A stretch of 64,000 nucleotides of DNA from Adiantum capillus-veneris (GCA_014529385.2 CM043962.1:126572970-126636969); one strand, 5' to 3'. Counted from the stretch's first letter, positions 31,181 through 41,781 are shown. Made by a program: numbers and translations. The notes: generated by a model from the letters alone, not told the origin.

Positions 31181-31918
31181 TCATAGAACCTTTACTCAGC
31201 TTCTTTCTCTAGTCTATTGTACATCTCTCTCATGAAATAAAAGGAACCTTGAGGACGCATTGAGCACTCATCCTGAGTTATCACCATAAATCACTTCCGT
31301 TGCACATAACATGTATCAAAGCTCTTTGGTAGTGTTCGGTATCATCACTCAAGAAAAGAACGTAAAGAACCTCTCTTAGATTTTCCATCAAAGAAGTTTT
31401 GGGCCCTTGCCCTGGACTAATACTTGTTGCCTACAGATATTAGCCACTCCTACCCTTAGTCCATGGCGCATCGGGCGTGCTCTCGTCTTCATCGTTGGTC
31501 TCATGGGCCATTGAGCCATAAAAGAATTTTTTTGCTTGTTTAAGGTTGCACGTAACTCAAGGCCACTTGTGTGTGTCGATCTCTCTAGTCTGTGTTTTTG
31601 AATAGTGGTAAGTAACCCGAAAAAGAAGGGCTTTTCTAGCCTTCCCTTGTTCCTCATTCCACTCATTGAGAACAAACCTTGTACATTGTGGCAAGCCAAT
31701 CGATGTGAGGTGGGAAAAAGCAACCTTGGTGTGAGCGCAAGACTGCCAAGGGGTGCACCCGTGGAAAGGAGTTGAGTTTTGGTAAGAGAGAAGCTTTCTT
31801 AAACGCAGATTGCAAGCAACACCAAGAACCCCAAGATCCCAAGAACCCCAAGTACCCAAAGTACCCTAAGAACCCAAGTACCCCAGTGTTCAGTGCTTGG
31901 TCATCACTTGAAGCAGAA

Positions 31919-32560
31919 TGGATACTGAAGGTGATGAGTCTGAAGTTGGAGAAGATGTTTCTACACCAGGAGGACCATTGAATCCTCCTCTGTCCCCATC
32001 TACGCCACCGATTGCACCAAATTCTATGGAGGCTTTAGTAAAGTCCATTATGTAATGATGCTACAACAAGAGGCTCAATGGATTGCAGTTGAGAGGAAAA
32101 GAATGGCTCTCGAAAGGGAACGCGAAGCTCATCGTATAGTTGCGGAAGACAAGAGGGTAGTGTTGGGTGATGCCATTAATTGGTATCAAGCATGGCGAGA
32201 GGCATAGTTTTGATTGTTGCTATGTATCTGTCGGATGATGCCATTAATTTGTATCAAGCGTGGCACGTGCTAGTGGACAAGGGAGGCTAGCGATGCTACC
32301 CTCAGGTGGCAATTAGCTGGTAGATTAGAGAATTCCACCGATCCAGATTGAGGTGCCTAGGACAGGGAGGCCAGCAGGGCTACCAACAGGGCTACCAAAA
32401 CAGGTCAAAGAGCACAAGAGAAGAACAGAAAGGTAAGCTAGGTCCACCGGATAATTTGGTCAAGGGTACTTTTTGGCCCTTGATTCAAAGTGGATGGAGG
32501 AGGAGAGCCTCGCAAATTCTCTTCAGAGAGAGTTGTACATTGAAGCTTTTGGGCTATTAG
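31919..32560 (+). pseudogene. Family-B gag remnant of fragment A
   Basis: From ATG at 31,919 the frame reads MDTEGDESEVGEDVSTPGG, then PPLSPSTPPIAPNSMEALVK before a stop at about 32,054. It parallels copy B, where the gag starts seven codons earlier with MVITRSG; here the same codons contain a stop (ACTTGAAGC). Beyond the stop the DNA still matches gag (RKEWLSKGNAKLIV and 'YLSDDAINLYQAWH'-type phrases near 32,227-32,270) with breaks. Gag core and knuckle are missing. Confidence 0.7.
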
Positions 32561-32579
32561 CAGTGTCTATGCCAAAAGT

Positions 32580-32822
32580 TACCAATGAATCAGCAGGTTG
32601 AATTTGGTGCGGTGCGGATTGCACAAGAGGGGAGCCACTTAACGCCTTTGTCACAGATTGCCTATATTGAATAAAGTCACTAATTTCTCTTTGAGATTTT
32701 AGGGTACTAACGAGCTGATGGTATTTTGTGGAATGCCTTTATGAACTATATGCACTGAATTGAAAATTTCCTTGATTGCATTTAAAACATGTTCTTGTTC
32801 ATGTGTGTATTGTTAGAGACAT
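32580..32822 (+). repeat. Direct repeat, copy 2 (3' internal / LTR start region)
   Basis: Second copy of the 30,303-30,545 block. It adds GCACAAGAGGGGAG near 32,621, which looks like a purine tract. Confidence 0.75.
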
Positions 32823-32944
32823 GTAGAGAAAGATGAAATATCTGTAGCATTTTTTGAATTTTCAGATGAATGATTTGAACTTAATGCATCTAGACATCTG
32901 TTAGAGATCAGCGAGATCTGGATGTGATGGCTAAGTGAACTGAA

Positions 32945-33137
32945 TGCGTCCATATCTCAAAGGGGTCATCCCAAGAGGCAAGGATAAGACACGGTGCTTC
33001 TGTCACCGCAACCTTGAGAGCTGCGAAAGCCTCAATGGCTGCTTCGGGCTAGTCTACGCGTTGACGGCGAGTCTTTACCCCTTTCAAAACATCAGTCATA
33101 GGTGCGGCAATGCATGCAAAATTCTCTATGTGCGAAC
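32945..33137 (-). pseudogene. Copy B pol fragment (RT/RNase H junction), left of element F
   Basis: The plus-strand text CATCCCAAGAGGCAAGGATA ... CTTTCAAAACATCAGTCATA matches the pol of copy C at 59,468-59,655 closely, so this is the family-B pol in minus orientation at the start of RNase H. It stops abruptly at the LTR of element F at 33,138. Pol resumes at 37,377 with RT sequence that corresponds to copy C position about 60,149. About 0.48 kb of pol is therefore missing at the insertion site. The left end joins fragment A. Confidence 0.8.
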
Positions 33138-33631
33138 TGTAGCAAATTGCTGACGTGTCAAAGCCTAAAGAATGGAGCCAACTTACATGTGTGGCCGAGG
33201 GGCTTAAACCCTAAGAAGAACAAGTAACAGAAGAAGTCCTACCGACTTATGGGGACCCCGTTCGATGGGGCCCCAAGTGACATAAAGGAAGAAAATAAAG
33301 CAGGATCCGGACACACGCCAAAAACTGATGATGTGGCAGATTTTCGAAAATTGCGTTGGCATGATGACGTGGCAGGCTGTACGGATTTTCGCGTTTTGCA
33401 CTGGCTGATGACGTGGCAGGCTGTATGGATTTTCATAAATTACGCTGGCAGCTTTTGGCATTGCTTTTTGGACCAGAGGCTTTGTTAGGGCTCATTCTCT
33501 GGCATGCTTCGTAGAGAAGGCATGTCGTCTCTCTCTCTCTCTCTCTCTCTCTCAGTTCAGTTGTTATTGAAGTGCTAAAAGTTTGTTCAGTCTGTTCTTT
33601 TCTATTGTCGCATGGTGCCTGTCCTGTGACA
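33138..33631 (+). repeat. Element F LTR 1
   Basis: 494 bp. Relative to LTR 2 it has two internal deletions: near 33,483, removing the GGCTTTTTACTGTAA region, and near 33,523, removing the segment with the GGGGCGCC module. Has a CT tract at 33,528-33,553 about 80 bp from its 3' end. Confidence 0.8.
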
Positions 33632-33648
33632 GTGGTATCAGAGCATCA
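33632..33648 (+). other. tRNA-iMet primer binding site of element F
   Basis: GTGGTATCAGAGCATCA directly after LTR 1; this is the consensus plant iMet primer site. Confidence 0.85.
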
Positions 33649-33834
33649 GGCGTGTGCTTTTTTGAAAGCATACCGGTCCTACAAAAGAGTAGACAGAGCT
33701 ATTGGAATTTTATTTAAGGTATCTTCGCCCTCCAACCCGGACTTATTAGCCACTCCCAACCTTACTTCATCGCGCATCGGGCGCGCTCCCGTCTTCACCG
33801 CTCATGTCTTACAGGGCATAAGCCAATTAAGATC

Positions 33835-34315
33835 ACTTGCAAGAGAAGGATCCAGATTTGTTTCAAGTCACTGTTTTTTCTGAGAAGCAGTGCCATGCAG
33901 ATGTTGATGTCTATAGCTACCAAGCCGCACACTCTAAGTACTTGGCAAGCTTTCAAGAAAAAAAATTTGTCCGAAGTTATATGGTTTCTGACATCTTCCT
34001 TCGCAGTGCAACTTCTGGCAAAGTGGGGTATCATGAAATGCTTGCCATGGAAACCCTAGCAGATTATACCTTGAAATTTCTTGACATCTCTTAGTAGATG
34101 TCTCTTCATGAGCAGATGACCTTGGAGGCTCGGTGTGATTGCTATCTCTTGGGACTACCATCGCCGCCAAAGAAACATTGTCTGTCCAAGAGCTGATGGA
34201 CCATCTGTGCTCGGCTGCGACCTCATGGAAGGAACCTAACCCTAATTTTTGGTGCAGGTTTCAAGATGGAAAGTCAGATGACTTTTCGAGCTTGACTGAT
34301 GTCGAGATTGCTTTT
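33835..34315 (+). pseudogene. Gag-like remnant of element F
   Basis: The frame at 33,837 reads MQEKDPDLFQVTVFSEKQCH and YQAAHSKYLASFQEKKFVRS, with SDIFLRSATSGKVGYHEMLA and TLADYTLKFLDIS, then two stops (TAGTAG). Similar codons continue: MSLHEQMTLEARCDCYLLGL, then PPKKHCLSKS. Its position directly after primer site and leader, and its helical composition, suggest a degenerate gag. No knuckle is seen and no family match is claimed beyond that. Confidence 0.4.
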
Positions 34316-34502
34316 TAAGTTTGAGTTCTATTTGATCTTGTTTGGTGATCTTGTTTGGAATTTGTTTAAAATGGATCGTATCTGTTTTGAACCTGTTTTG
34401 GTGCCGATTTGAATTGTTTGACTCTGGTTTGATACTGGTTTCACTGATTGGTGATTTTACTCCCGTGTAGAGAAGTGAGAAATACTGTTTTGGTATTGTT
34501 TG

Positions 34503-34722
34503 AACCTCAGAACCACACAGGCCGATGCCTGGTGAGCGTTTCGTTGTATGTTTGAAAACCTCCGAACGACGCAGGCCGATGCCTGGGGAGTGTTCCGTTG
34601 TATGCTAGAAAACCTCCGAACGACGCAGGCCGATGCCTGGGGAGCGTTTGGTTGTATGCTTGAACCTCCAAGCGACACAGACTGCGATCTGGGGAGCGTT
34701 TGGTTGTATAGTCCTCTGAGCT
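34503..34722 (+). repeat. Four tandem ~55-bp units (GACGCAGGCCGATGCCTGGG)
   Basis: Units start with CCTC(A/C)GAAC(C/G)AC and contain CAGGCCGATGCCTGG.GAGCGTTTGGTTGTATG. Four copies are here and a divergent one lies at about 36,190-36,235. Each unit contains an inverted repeat (CAGGC...GCCTG). Confidence 0.85.
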
Positions 34723-35018
34723 CATGGCCCGGACCTTTTTAGGTTATTTGCGGGGGGAGTGACGAGGTAGTCGTTGAGTAGCTTCATACCACAGATCGTT
34801 TGTCTTGGGGGAGGGCTCAGCTGCGCTGTTTGTTGTGTCTTGTAACATGCATATGTAAGCATTTGTGTTGCATTGTGATGTGCCAATTACTGAATATTCC
34901 TAATTGGATGAGATTGCCTGGGTATGTAATTTCAGTGCATCAAGACACTCGTGGAAGATCAGTACGGTCTGGGTGTGACGGCTAATTTTACTACGCTGGA
35001 ATATCAAGAGTTCTGATC

Positions 35019-35195
35019 TGGACAAAAGGAGAAGCTAACTCCTTGATCAAAAGAGCAGAAAGGAGAAGGTAACTCCTTGATCAAAACAGTCGAAAGGAGA
35101 AGCTAACCCCTTGATCAAAACAACCGAAAGGAGAAGCTAACTCTTTGATCAAAAGAGCAGAAAGGAGAAGCTAACTTCTAAATAAAAAGAGCAAA
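35019..35195 (+). repeat. Tandem ~35-bp units (AAAGGAGAAGCTAACTCCTT)
   Basis: About five copies of GAAAGGAGAAG.TAACTCCTTGATCAAAA.AG; shorter runs recur at 36,565-36,640 in the second interior. The AAGGAG...CTCCTT arms are self-complementary. Confidence 0.85.
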
Positions 35196-35286
35196 TTGAT
35201 GTCCCTCAGAATGATCCTCGAAAATTTTTGAGCTAACTTGAGTTGTTTTGCAAATATGCTGTAATCGCGGGCGATTAGTCTCTTTC

Positions 35287-35298
35287 AAGAAGGGGAGA
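35287..35298 (+). other. Polypurine tract before LTR 2 of element F
   Basis: AAGAAGGGGAGA immediately 5' of TGTAACAAAC. Confidence 0.75.
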
Positions 35299-35862
35299 TG
35301 TAACAAACTGTTGATGTGTCAAAGCCTAAAGAATGGAGCCAACTTACAGATGTGGCCGAGGGGCCTAAACTATAAGAAGAACAAGTAACAGAAGAAGTCC
35401 TACCAACTTATGGAGACCCCGTTCGATGGGGCCCCAAGTGACATAAAAGAAGAAAGTAAAGCAGGATTCAGACACACGCCAAAAATTGATGATGTGGCAG
35501 ATTTTCGAAAATTGTGCTGGCATGATGACGTGGCAGGCTCTACGGATTTTCGCATTTTGCGCTAGCTGATGACGTGGGAGGCTGTACGGATTTTTGTAAA
35601 TTACGCTGGCAGCTTTTGGCATTGCTTTTTGGACCAAAAGCTTTTGAGTTTTAAAGGCTTTTTACTGTAACTGCTTTTCAGGCCAAGAGCCTTTCAATAT
35701 GAGGTTAGGGCTCATTCTCTGGCATGCTTCCTGGAGAAGGTGCAGAGTCTGGAGTACCGTCTTGTACTGTGTTGATGCAATATAAAGAAATACCGAAAGG
35801 GGCGCCAAGGTTTGGGGCCAATACTCTCTGGGATGGAATTCTGCCACTCCGTGTCACATGTC

Positions 35863-35907
<45 letters not shown>

Positions 35908-35985
35908 AGTTCAGTTGTTATTGAAGTGCTAAAAGTTTGTTCAGTCTGTTCTTTTCTATTAGCACGTGGTGCCGGTCCTGTGACA
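35299..35985 (+). repeat. Element F LTR 2
   Basis: 687 bp, the fullest copy. Contains GATGACGTGGCAG repeats, a GCAATATAAAGAAATACC stretch, the GAAAGGGGCGCCAAGGTTTG module at about 35,797 and a CT tract at 35,870-35,905. Ends GGTCCTGTGACA. Confidence 0.85.
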
Positions 35986-35996
35986 TTCGGACCCTT

Positions 35997-36125
35997 GTGA
36001 TTATTTGCAGGGGGAATATTGAATGATTGAAAAGTGTTGTTATTTGCGAGGGGAATATTGAATGATTGAAAAGTGTTGTTATTTGCGAGGGGAATATTGA
36101 ATGATTGAAAAGTGTTGTTACTCGT
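35997..36125 (+). repeat. Three tandem ~42-bp units (GGGGAATATTGAATGATTGA)
   Basis: TTATTTGC(A/G)(G)GGGGAATATTGAATGATTGAAAAGTGTTG repeated three times, with the last flanked by GTTACTCGTGGCCCG. Lies in the second interior of element F. Confidence 0.85.
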
Positions 36126-36727
36126 GGCCCGAACCTGCATGGTTATTTACGGGGGGAGTATTAAGAAGTATGAGTAATGGTTACTCTTAGCACCTCCAAA
36201 CAACGCAGGCTACGGTCTGGGGGGCGTTTGGTTGTAAAAGGCCTCTATATCTCATGGCCCGGACCTTTTTAGGTTATTTGTGGGAGGAGTGATGAGGCAG
36301 TTGTTGAATAGCTCATGGCCCGGACCTGGATGGTTATTTGCGGGGGGAGTGTTCATCGGCGGCTTTATGTTTCTATGTCTTGTAACATACATATGTAAGC
36401 ATTTGTGTTGCATTGTGATGTGCCAACTACTGAATATTCCTAATTGGATGAGATTGCCTAGGTATGTAATTTTAGTGCATCAAGACACCCGTGGAAGATC
36501 AATACGGTCTGGGTGTGATGGCTAATTTTACTACGCCGGAATATCAAGAGTTCCGATATGGACAAAAGGAGAAGCTAACTCCTTGATCAAAAGAGCCGAA
36601 AGGAGAAGCTAACTCCTTAACAAAAAGAGCAAACTGATTTTCTCTCGGAATGACCCTTGGAATTTTTTTTGAGCTAACTTGAGTTGTTTTGCAGATATGC
36701 TGTAATCGCGGACGATTACTCTCTATC

Positions 36728-36739
36728 AAGAAGGGGAGA
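36728..36739 (+). other. Polypurine tract before LTR 3 of element F
   Basis: AAGAAGGGGAGA immediately 5' of TGTTACAAAC. Confidence 0.75.
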
Positions 36740-37376
36740 TGTTACAAACTGCTGATGTGTCAAAGCCTTGAAGAATGAAGCCAACTTATAGATGCCGGCC
36801 GAGGGGCCTAAACCCTAAGAAGAACAAGTAACAAAAGAAGTCCTCTCAACTTATGGAGACCCCTTCCGATGGGGCCCAGGTGACAAAGGAATTAAAATAA
36901 AGCAGGCTGATGACGTGGCAGATTTCCAAAAATCACGCTGGCTGATGACGTGGTAGAACTGTACAGATTTTCGCTTTTCACGTTGGCGGTGCTGATGTGG
37001 CAGGACTGTACGGATTTTCGTAAATTGCTCTTGCAGCTTTTTGGCTTTGTTTTTGGACCAGATGCTTTTGAGTTTGAAGGCTTTTCACTGTAATTGCTTT
37101 TTAGGCCAAGGGCCTTTAAATATGAGGTTAGGGCTCATTCTCTAGCATGCTTCCCGGAGAAGGTGCAGAGTTTGGAGTACCAGCTTGTACTGTGTTGATG
37201 CAATATAAAGAAATACCGAAAGGGGCGCCAAGGTTTGGGGCCAATACTCTCTGGGGTGGAATTCCGCCACTCCGTTACGCGTGTTGTCTCTCTCTTTCAG
37301 TTTAGTTGTTATTGAAGTACTAAAAGTCTGTTCAGTGTGTTCTTTTCTATTGGCACGTGGTGCCCGTCTTGTGACA
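36740..37376 (+). repeat. Element F LTR 3
   Basis: 637 bp. Very similar to LTR 2, including GAAAGGGGCGCCAAGGTTTG at about 37,217, but with a much shorter CT tract (37,287-37,297). Abuts copy B pol (GATATACTCAATG) directly at 37,377. Confidence 0.85.
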
Positions 37377-38160
37377 GATATACTCAATGTGAGGCATCGG
37401 AAACTTGTTCTTGACGGTTATCTTGTTCAATGCCCTGTAACCGACACACAAACGAAACAAACCATCTTTCTTGCGGACAAACAAAATAGGAGCAGCAAAA
37501 GGACTTACACTAGGACGTATGAATCCTCTAGCCACCTACTCCGTGAGTTGCCGCTCTAATTCTTCTTCCTGTGTCTTGTTCAAACGGTAGGGAGCCTTAC
37601 TGATAGGCTGTGCACCCTCCGTAAGCTCTATGCGATGGTCCTCCGGCCGCTCGGGTGGGAGACGGGGTGGAAGATCATCTTGCAAAAAGAGATGCTTAAA
37701 CTAGGTAAATAAAGCTGAATACCTGTCTGGAGTCTGAATGCTCTGGGTAACTGGAGAGGCATAGATGAATGCCGCTTGTGCTCCTCGTTGGCCTGTATAT
37801 AAGAAATGAGAGGCAAAGAATGTCGACCCTCTTTAGCACGAATGATCATAGGAGAGTCGCTTTTGGCATTTAATGTGAGTGTCTCGTCCTCCCAATCAAT
37901 GAGAGGGTTATGCTTACGAAACCATCTAATGCCCAAAATCATTCACATCTTGAGAGAGGAGACACGAGAAATTTCTTACAGAAGGCAGCTTGTTGAACTG
38001 TAAACAACACATCAAGGCACTCTTGCGTGATGAGAGAGTCCATCCGGGAGCGAAGCCAGCCACCTCGAGAGGAGATGTCTGACTAACCTCTAGGCGGGCT
38101 CTCTCTACAAGAGGCACCAATCACATCATGCATACTGCCTGGATCAAACAAAACGCTGAC
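37377..38160 (-). pseudogene. Copy B protease-to-RT region (minus)
   Basis: Minus-strand frames read VPLVERARLEVSQTSPLEVA (aspartic protease region), MILGIRWFRKHNPLIDWEDE (the 'GI.WL....P.IDW' linker) and, at 37,535-37,377, [20 protein letters not shown] with [20 protein letters not shown]. The last is the start of the reverse transcriptase. Frame shifts occur near 37,930 and 37,740. RT motifs from the catalytic DLKSGYHQ on are missing because element F begins here. Sequence is closely similar to copy C at 60,150-60,959. Confidence 0.8.
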
Positions 38161-38279
38161 CCTTTACATGACCATAACACTTCATGAGAGACTCATCAAT
38201 ATGTGTCAGAAACATGAGAAGATTCAATGTGGTTCATTAAAGTGCTTGTTGTTGTTGCGGGTGCCTTAGGTTCTTTAGG

Positions 38280-39568
38280 TGGGGCTATCTTAGGACAAGC
38301 CGCTTTAATGTGACCCTTGACGTGACATTGATAACAACGACCTTCCTTAGCATAAATGACTTATTCTTTTGCCGTTATGTATCCTCCTATAATTCCTTTT
38401 TTGGTTTTTTCATCAGGGGTTAGCTTAGGTTTAACAGGTGTTTTAGCTTTACCCTTAGATTCATTGTTATAGTTCTTTTCCGAAGAATTAGAGGAAGATG
38501 GACTAGAAGATTACCATTCTTACCGTTTTTACCATTCTGCGGGTTCTGAGGAGTCTGAGAGGTTCCTTGAGAAGTCTTGTTCTCTTTAGGCTTTCCCTTA
38601 TTGTGCTTCATCTCTTGCGCGAGAGCAATTGCTACCGCCTTGTTGAGATCGATTGGATCAAGTACCTCGATATCAAACTTAATATACTCGTCCAATCCAT
38701 AAAAGAATGCCTCTTTGCGCTCAGCATCCGATTTGCATAATTGAGTGCCGAGGTGCAAATCACGATTAGAGAAAGACATAACTGGCATACCATTTTGCTT
38801 GAGACCGCGCCAATCATCCTTCAATCGTGCTAGGTACTGTGGTGGCATAAACCGCACCTTGAGCTTGTCTTGGAAGTCCGCCTAATTGAAGGAAAGGGGC
38901 GCGTCTTCATCGGCTGCCTCTAGGTGCGCGGCCAACTGTGACTCTTGCTATGCGTGATACCAAGTAATGGCATCACCGGCAAGGTACATGGCTGCCGTCA
39001 AAACCTTACTATTTCCTGTCTTCTTAGTTGTCGCAAAGTAAGCATTAAATTGATGTAACCAAGAATGAATAATAGTAGCATCCATCTTACCGTCATACTT
39101 ACTGAACGTCAACTTCTCGGTGATGGGGGTGGTTGGAGTCCAAATCTCGACTTGCGCCACTGGATGAACCACCAACCTCTTTGGTCGGCTCGGGTTTCGA
39201 GGTGAGTACCTGTAGGACCAACTCTTGCATGTGTTGGTCTCTCAGCGCGTCACGCTCTAACTCCAAGGCCGCTCTTTGCGCTCGTGATTCAAGATTTCCT
39301 TTCTTTCTTTGTGCGCTTCGCGCTCGCGATCCAAGATTGCTTTTCTTTCTTCGCGCTCGCGCTCCAAGGCAACGCGATTCGCTTCTTGTTGTGACATCAT
39401 GTCCATCATCGACTTGACCAAAGCCTCCATCGGATTTGGTACAATCCTTGGAGTAGATGGGGAAGGGGGAGGGTCGAAAAAACCTCCTGGTGGAGAAAAC
39501 TCTTCTTCGCCACTCCCATCCTCACCACTTCCATGCGAAGTATCCATTCCGCTTCGGGTGATGACCAT
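38280..39568 (-). pseudogene. Copy B gag with CCHC knuckle (minus)
   Basis: Starts MVITRSGMDTSHGSGEDGSG at 39,568, the usual start of plant gypsy gag. A proline-rich stretch and a Glu/Arg-rich coiled coil follow (LEREREERKAILDREREAHK). After a frame change comes the gag core: ITEKLTFSKYDGKMDATIIH, WLHQFNAYFATTKKTGNSKV and AMYLAGDAITWYHA, then after a stop VRFMPPQYLARLKDDWRGLK and LNKAVAIALAQEMKHNKGKP. The knuckle GRCYQCHVKGHIKAACPK is intact near 38,290-38,335. Relative to copy C, it keeps all knuckle cysteines. A few frame changes and stops break it. Confidence 0.85.
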
Positions 39569-40016
39569 ACACCGAAGTCTTGGGTTCTTAAGCTCATGAG
39601 GAACTTGGTTCTTGTGGGTCTTGGTTCTTGAGGTTCCTGAGGGTCTTGAGTCTTGAGGTTCTTGAGGGTCTTGAGGTTCTTCTTTAGCTTGCAATCTGTG
39701 TTAGAGAAGGATCTTCTCTTACCCGAGCTCTTCTCTTTCCTGCGGACGCACCCCTTGGCGGCCTTGCGCTCACACCAAGGTTTCTTTTTCCTACCTCACG
39801 TCGATTGGCCAGCCGCTAAATGCACGGACCGCTCTCAATGAGTGAAAACAGGCACAAGGGGAGGCTGGTCAAGCCCTTCTTTCTTGGGTTTCCTGTCACT
39901 CTTCAAAAACACGATTAGGAATCGTCACGGCCAAGTGGATTTGGGTTACGTGCGACCGCAACAAGCAAAAAAAATTTCTGTGGTTCTTTCCTTGAGTGAT
40001 ATAGAACACTGCCAAA

Positions 40017-40038
40017 GCTGTGATACCAATGATACCAA
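40017..40038 (-). other. Primer binding site of copy B, partly duplicated
   Basis: Minus strand from the LTR end: TTGGTATCATTGGTATCACA. TGGTATCA occurs twice, with the second continuing CAGC as expected for tRNA-iMet. Confidence 0.65.
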
Positions 40039-41152
40039 TGTAAGGTGCAGCGGAAGTGAATGTTGAACTTTGCTCAAGATGAGTGCTCGGAACTGTGCTC
40101 AAGGTTCCTTTTACTTACGGAAGGGAGAGCCTTCGCCGTTCCTTTAGTGAGAGAGTGCAAGTGATCACAAACAAAGTGGATAAACACTGTGAATGAAGGT
40201 GCTGAGACTGAGAGATAGAGAGAGAAGAGAATACGACACCAGAAGAGTTGTCAAACCCTCCTCCGAAGGCCCCACTCTCTATGGCGAGAGTGGTCTACTA
40301 TTGGTTGCACAAATCTGGTATAGAGGTGCTGATGCAATGTTCTTGATGCTATGATGCAGTGAGGTTCTAGGTCGGTGACGATAGAGACGGCGAGGCGACG
40401 ACAACGCTATCTTGTATGGCTGAAAAACGCTGGTTTGACCTTGCTTAAAGCGTTGATGCAGATCTCTGTGTCCAAAACGCTGCTACTCTTGGCTGGTTTT
40501 ATCTGTGGACAGTAGGCTGAAAAGCGCCAGTAGATCAGGGCTGAAAACGCTGATTTGACGGCTGTAAAAACGCTGATTTGACTGCCGTAAAAACGCTGAT
40601 TTGTCTGCTACAAACGCTGTCTTGACTGAGTGCTGAAAATGCTTGTCAAAATGCTGGTCCAAAGGCTGATCTGCAACGCTGGAATGGCTGCTGAAAACAC
40701 TTGGTTTCTCTGATGAAACACGCCAGGGCTTGCAGGGGGTTCTTGCTTGAGAAGGTTGCTAGAGATGCCTGCTGCAAGTAGTTGCCTATGCTCTCCTTTC
40801 TTATTCCGCCAGAATACACTAGCGCTAGGTTTCTTATATACAGGCTTGGGTGAATTTCCCTTACCGAGTTTCCCAACAAAAGTCACTTAAAAATAATAAG
40901 TGAAAAATGGTCAAAATAGGGAAAATAGATTTTCTGCACTATAAAATGCTCCTGATAGAATCTGATGGTAATGCTGATGATCATGCTGTGTGCAACCAGA
41001 GGATATGCATCTACTCTAAGTGTCTGGACATGCACGATCTGCGAACAGACTCACAAAAGTGCCAAAACACTTCCGAAGCTAGGCTAACTGAACCCTTGTC
41101 ATGAAGTAGCTTGTCTACGTACACATAGGGTTAGATGTGCACGTGATATCCA
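40039..41152 (-). repeat. 5' LTR of copy B, ~1.1 kb
   Basis: Minus-strand ends are TGGATATCACGTGCAC and CGCTGCACCTTACA. It aligns in order with the copy C LTR at 56,461-57,610. It contains a run of GCTGAAAACGCTGATTTG-like units at 40,425-40,700, a CT-sense tract (AGAGATAGAGAGAGAAGAGA on the plus strand) about 170 bp from its 3' end, and CACGTG-like ends. The 3' LTR of copy B is not in evidence. Confidence 0.8.
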
Positions 41153-41169
41153 AAGACATCTTAGTAGAA

Positions 41170-41781
41170 ACTACGCGAAAGTCTTCGACCTGAAGCATCT
41201 CCGGAGGAGTTTATAGTGGCCGCTACCAGGATAGAAGGAGCAAGGAGGCTATTCAAGGACCCCCTTCAGGTGGAGACTGCCTCAGCACTCTCGGAAAATC
41301 CCTCTGACCCCTTGCTTTCTTTACGTAGGGAGTTAGAAGCACTGAAGTTACAAAGAGCACTTCAAGAGGAGAGGTCCTTCTCTCTTAGAGAGGAGAAGCT
41401 TCCACATCACGAGGCATTGGAACAGATCAAGTGCGAGCTAGAAGAGCTCAAGTCTCAGCAGGAGACTAAGGCTATGGTTAGGTGTAGCTCATGCCGCTCT
41501 CTAGGGCACCCTCCACATGAATGCCCACTTCGGGTTTACTGCCATTTCTGTGAAAAGTTTGGACATGAGGACAAGGACTGCTACTACCTCAAGGGATTGC
41601 GACAAATACAACAAAGTCTTGGTCCTACTCTTCGACAAGGGCTAGCATCTGCATCCAACATGGTTTCTCCTGTGGCCATCCACACTATATGCTACCTTTA
41701 TTGACAGCCCCTCCTATGCAAGATATGCAAAGTACTTTTCCGTCTCAGAGCTTTTATCATACCCATGCTCCCGCTCCCTCA
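41170..41781 (+). pseudogene. Element H gag, first part (split by element G)
   Basis: From about 41,176 an open frame reads LRPEASPEEFIVAATRIEGA, then ARRLFKDPLQVETASALSEN and a Glu/Leu-rich coiled coil (LLSLRRELEALKLQRALQEE). Two zinc-knuckle-like motifs follow: CSSCRSLGHPPHECPLR and CHFCEKFGHEDKDCYYL. After a stop at 41,702 the codons continue to CCCTCA at 41,781, where element G begins. The coding sequence resumes after the second CCTCA at 48,495. The 5' end is cut by the LTR of copy B. H is in the plus orientation. Confidence 0.75.
41777..41781 (+). repeat. Left TSD (CCTCA) of element G
   Basis: CCTCA is repeated exactly at 48,495-48,499, directly outside the second LTR. Confidence 0.85.

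Larger units (their letters stand above)
30303..32944 (+). mobile_element. Family-B LTR retrotransposon fragment A (LTR, leader, gag remnant)
   Basis: An LTR-like stretch ending CTTCCGTTGCACATAACA at 31,311 matches the 3' part of the B and C LTRs (AAAGGAACCTTGAG, GAGCACTCATC, CACTTCCG.TGCAC). A primer site (TGTATCAAAGCTC, a mutated TGGTATCA-type) follows. The leader then parallels copy B, including AAGAAGGGCTT and CCAATCGATGTGAGGTGGGA. A gag start follows at 31,919. Pol is deleted. A ~240-bp block at 30,303-30,545 (CACAGATTGCCTAGATTGAA ... TGTGTGTATTGTTAGAG) recurs at 32,580-32,822, so the fragment is bounded by direct copies of the 3' internal/LTR start region. Truncated on the right by copy B. 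Exact LTR start uncertain. Confidence 0.65.
33138..37376 (+). mobile_element. Element F: LTR element with three LTRs in tandem, gag remnant only
   Basis: Three direct LTR copies (33,138-33,631; 35,299-35,985; 36,740-37,376), each starting TGT(A/T)(G/A)CAAA.TG.TGA.GTGTCAAAGCC and ending ...CTTGTGACA or CCTGTGACA. A tRNA-iMet primer site (GTGGTATCAGAGCATCAGG) follows the first. Purine tracts (AAGAAGGGGAGA) precede the second and third. The first interior holds a gag-like remnant and tandem arrays; the second, 754 bp, holds related arrays only. No pol. It lies inside copy B pol with no matching 5-bp duplication (CGAAC vs GATAT), in line with recombination between tandem or adjacent copies. Confidence 0.8.

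Noticed and set aside
31388-31860. Minus-strand frames of 62-111 codons in fragment A
   Set aside because: This is the untranslated leader between primer site and gag, conserved as DNA with copy B but not as these frames.
34503-34722. Regularly spaced repeats resembling a CRISPR array
   Set aside because: Units are contiguous without unique spacers, in plant retroelement DNA, with no cas genes.
39133-39599. Plus-strand frames rich in Arg/Ser opposite copy B gag
   Set aside because: Antisense to a gag with clear motifs (MVITRSG start, coiled coil).
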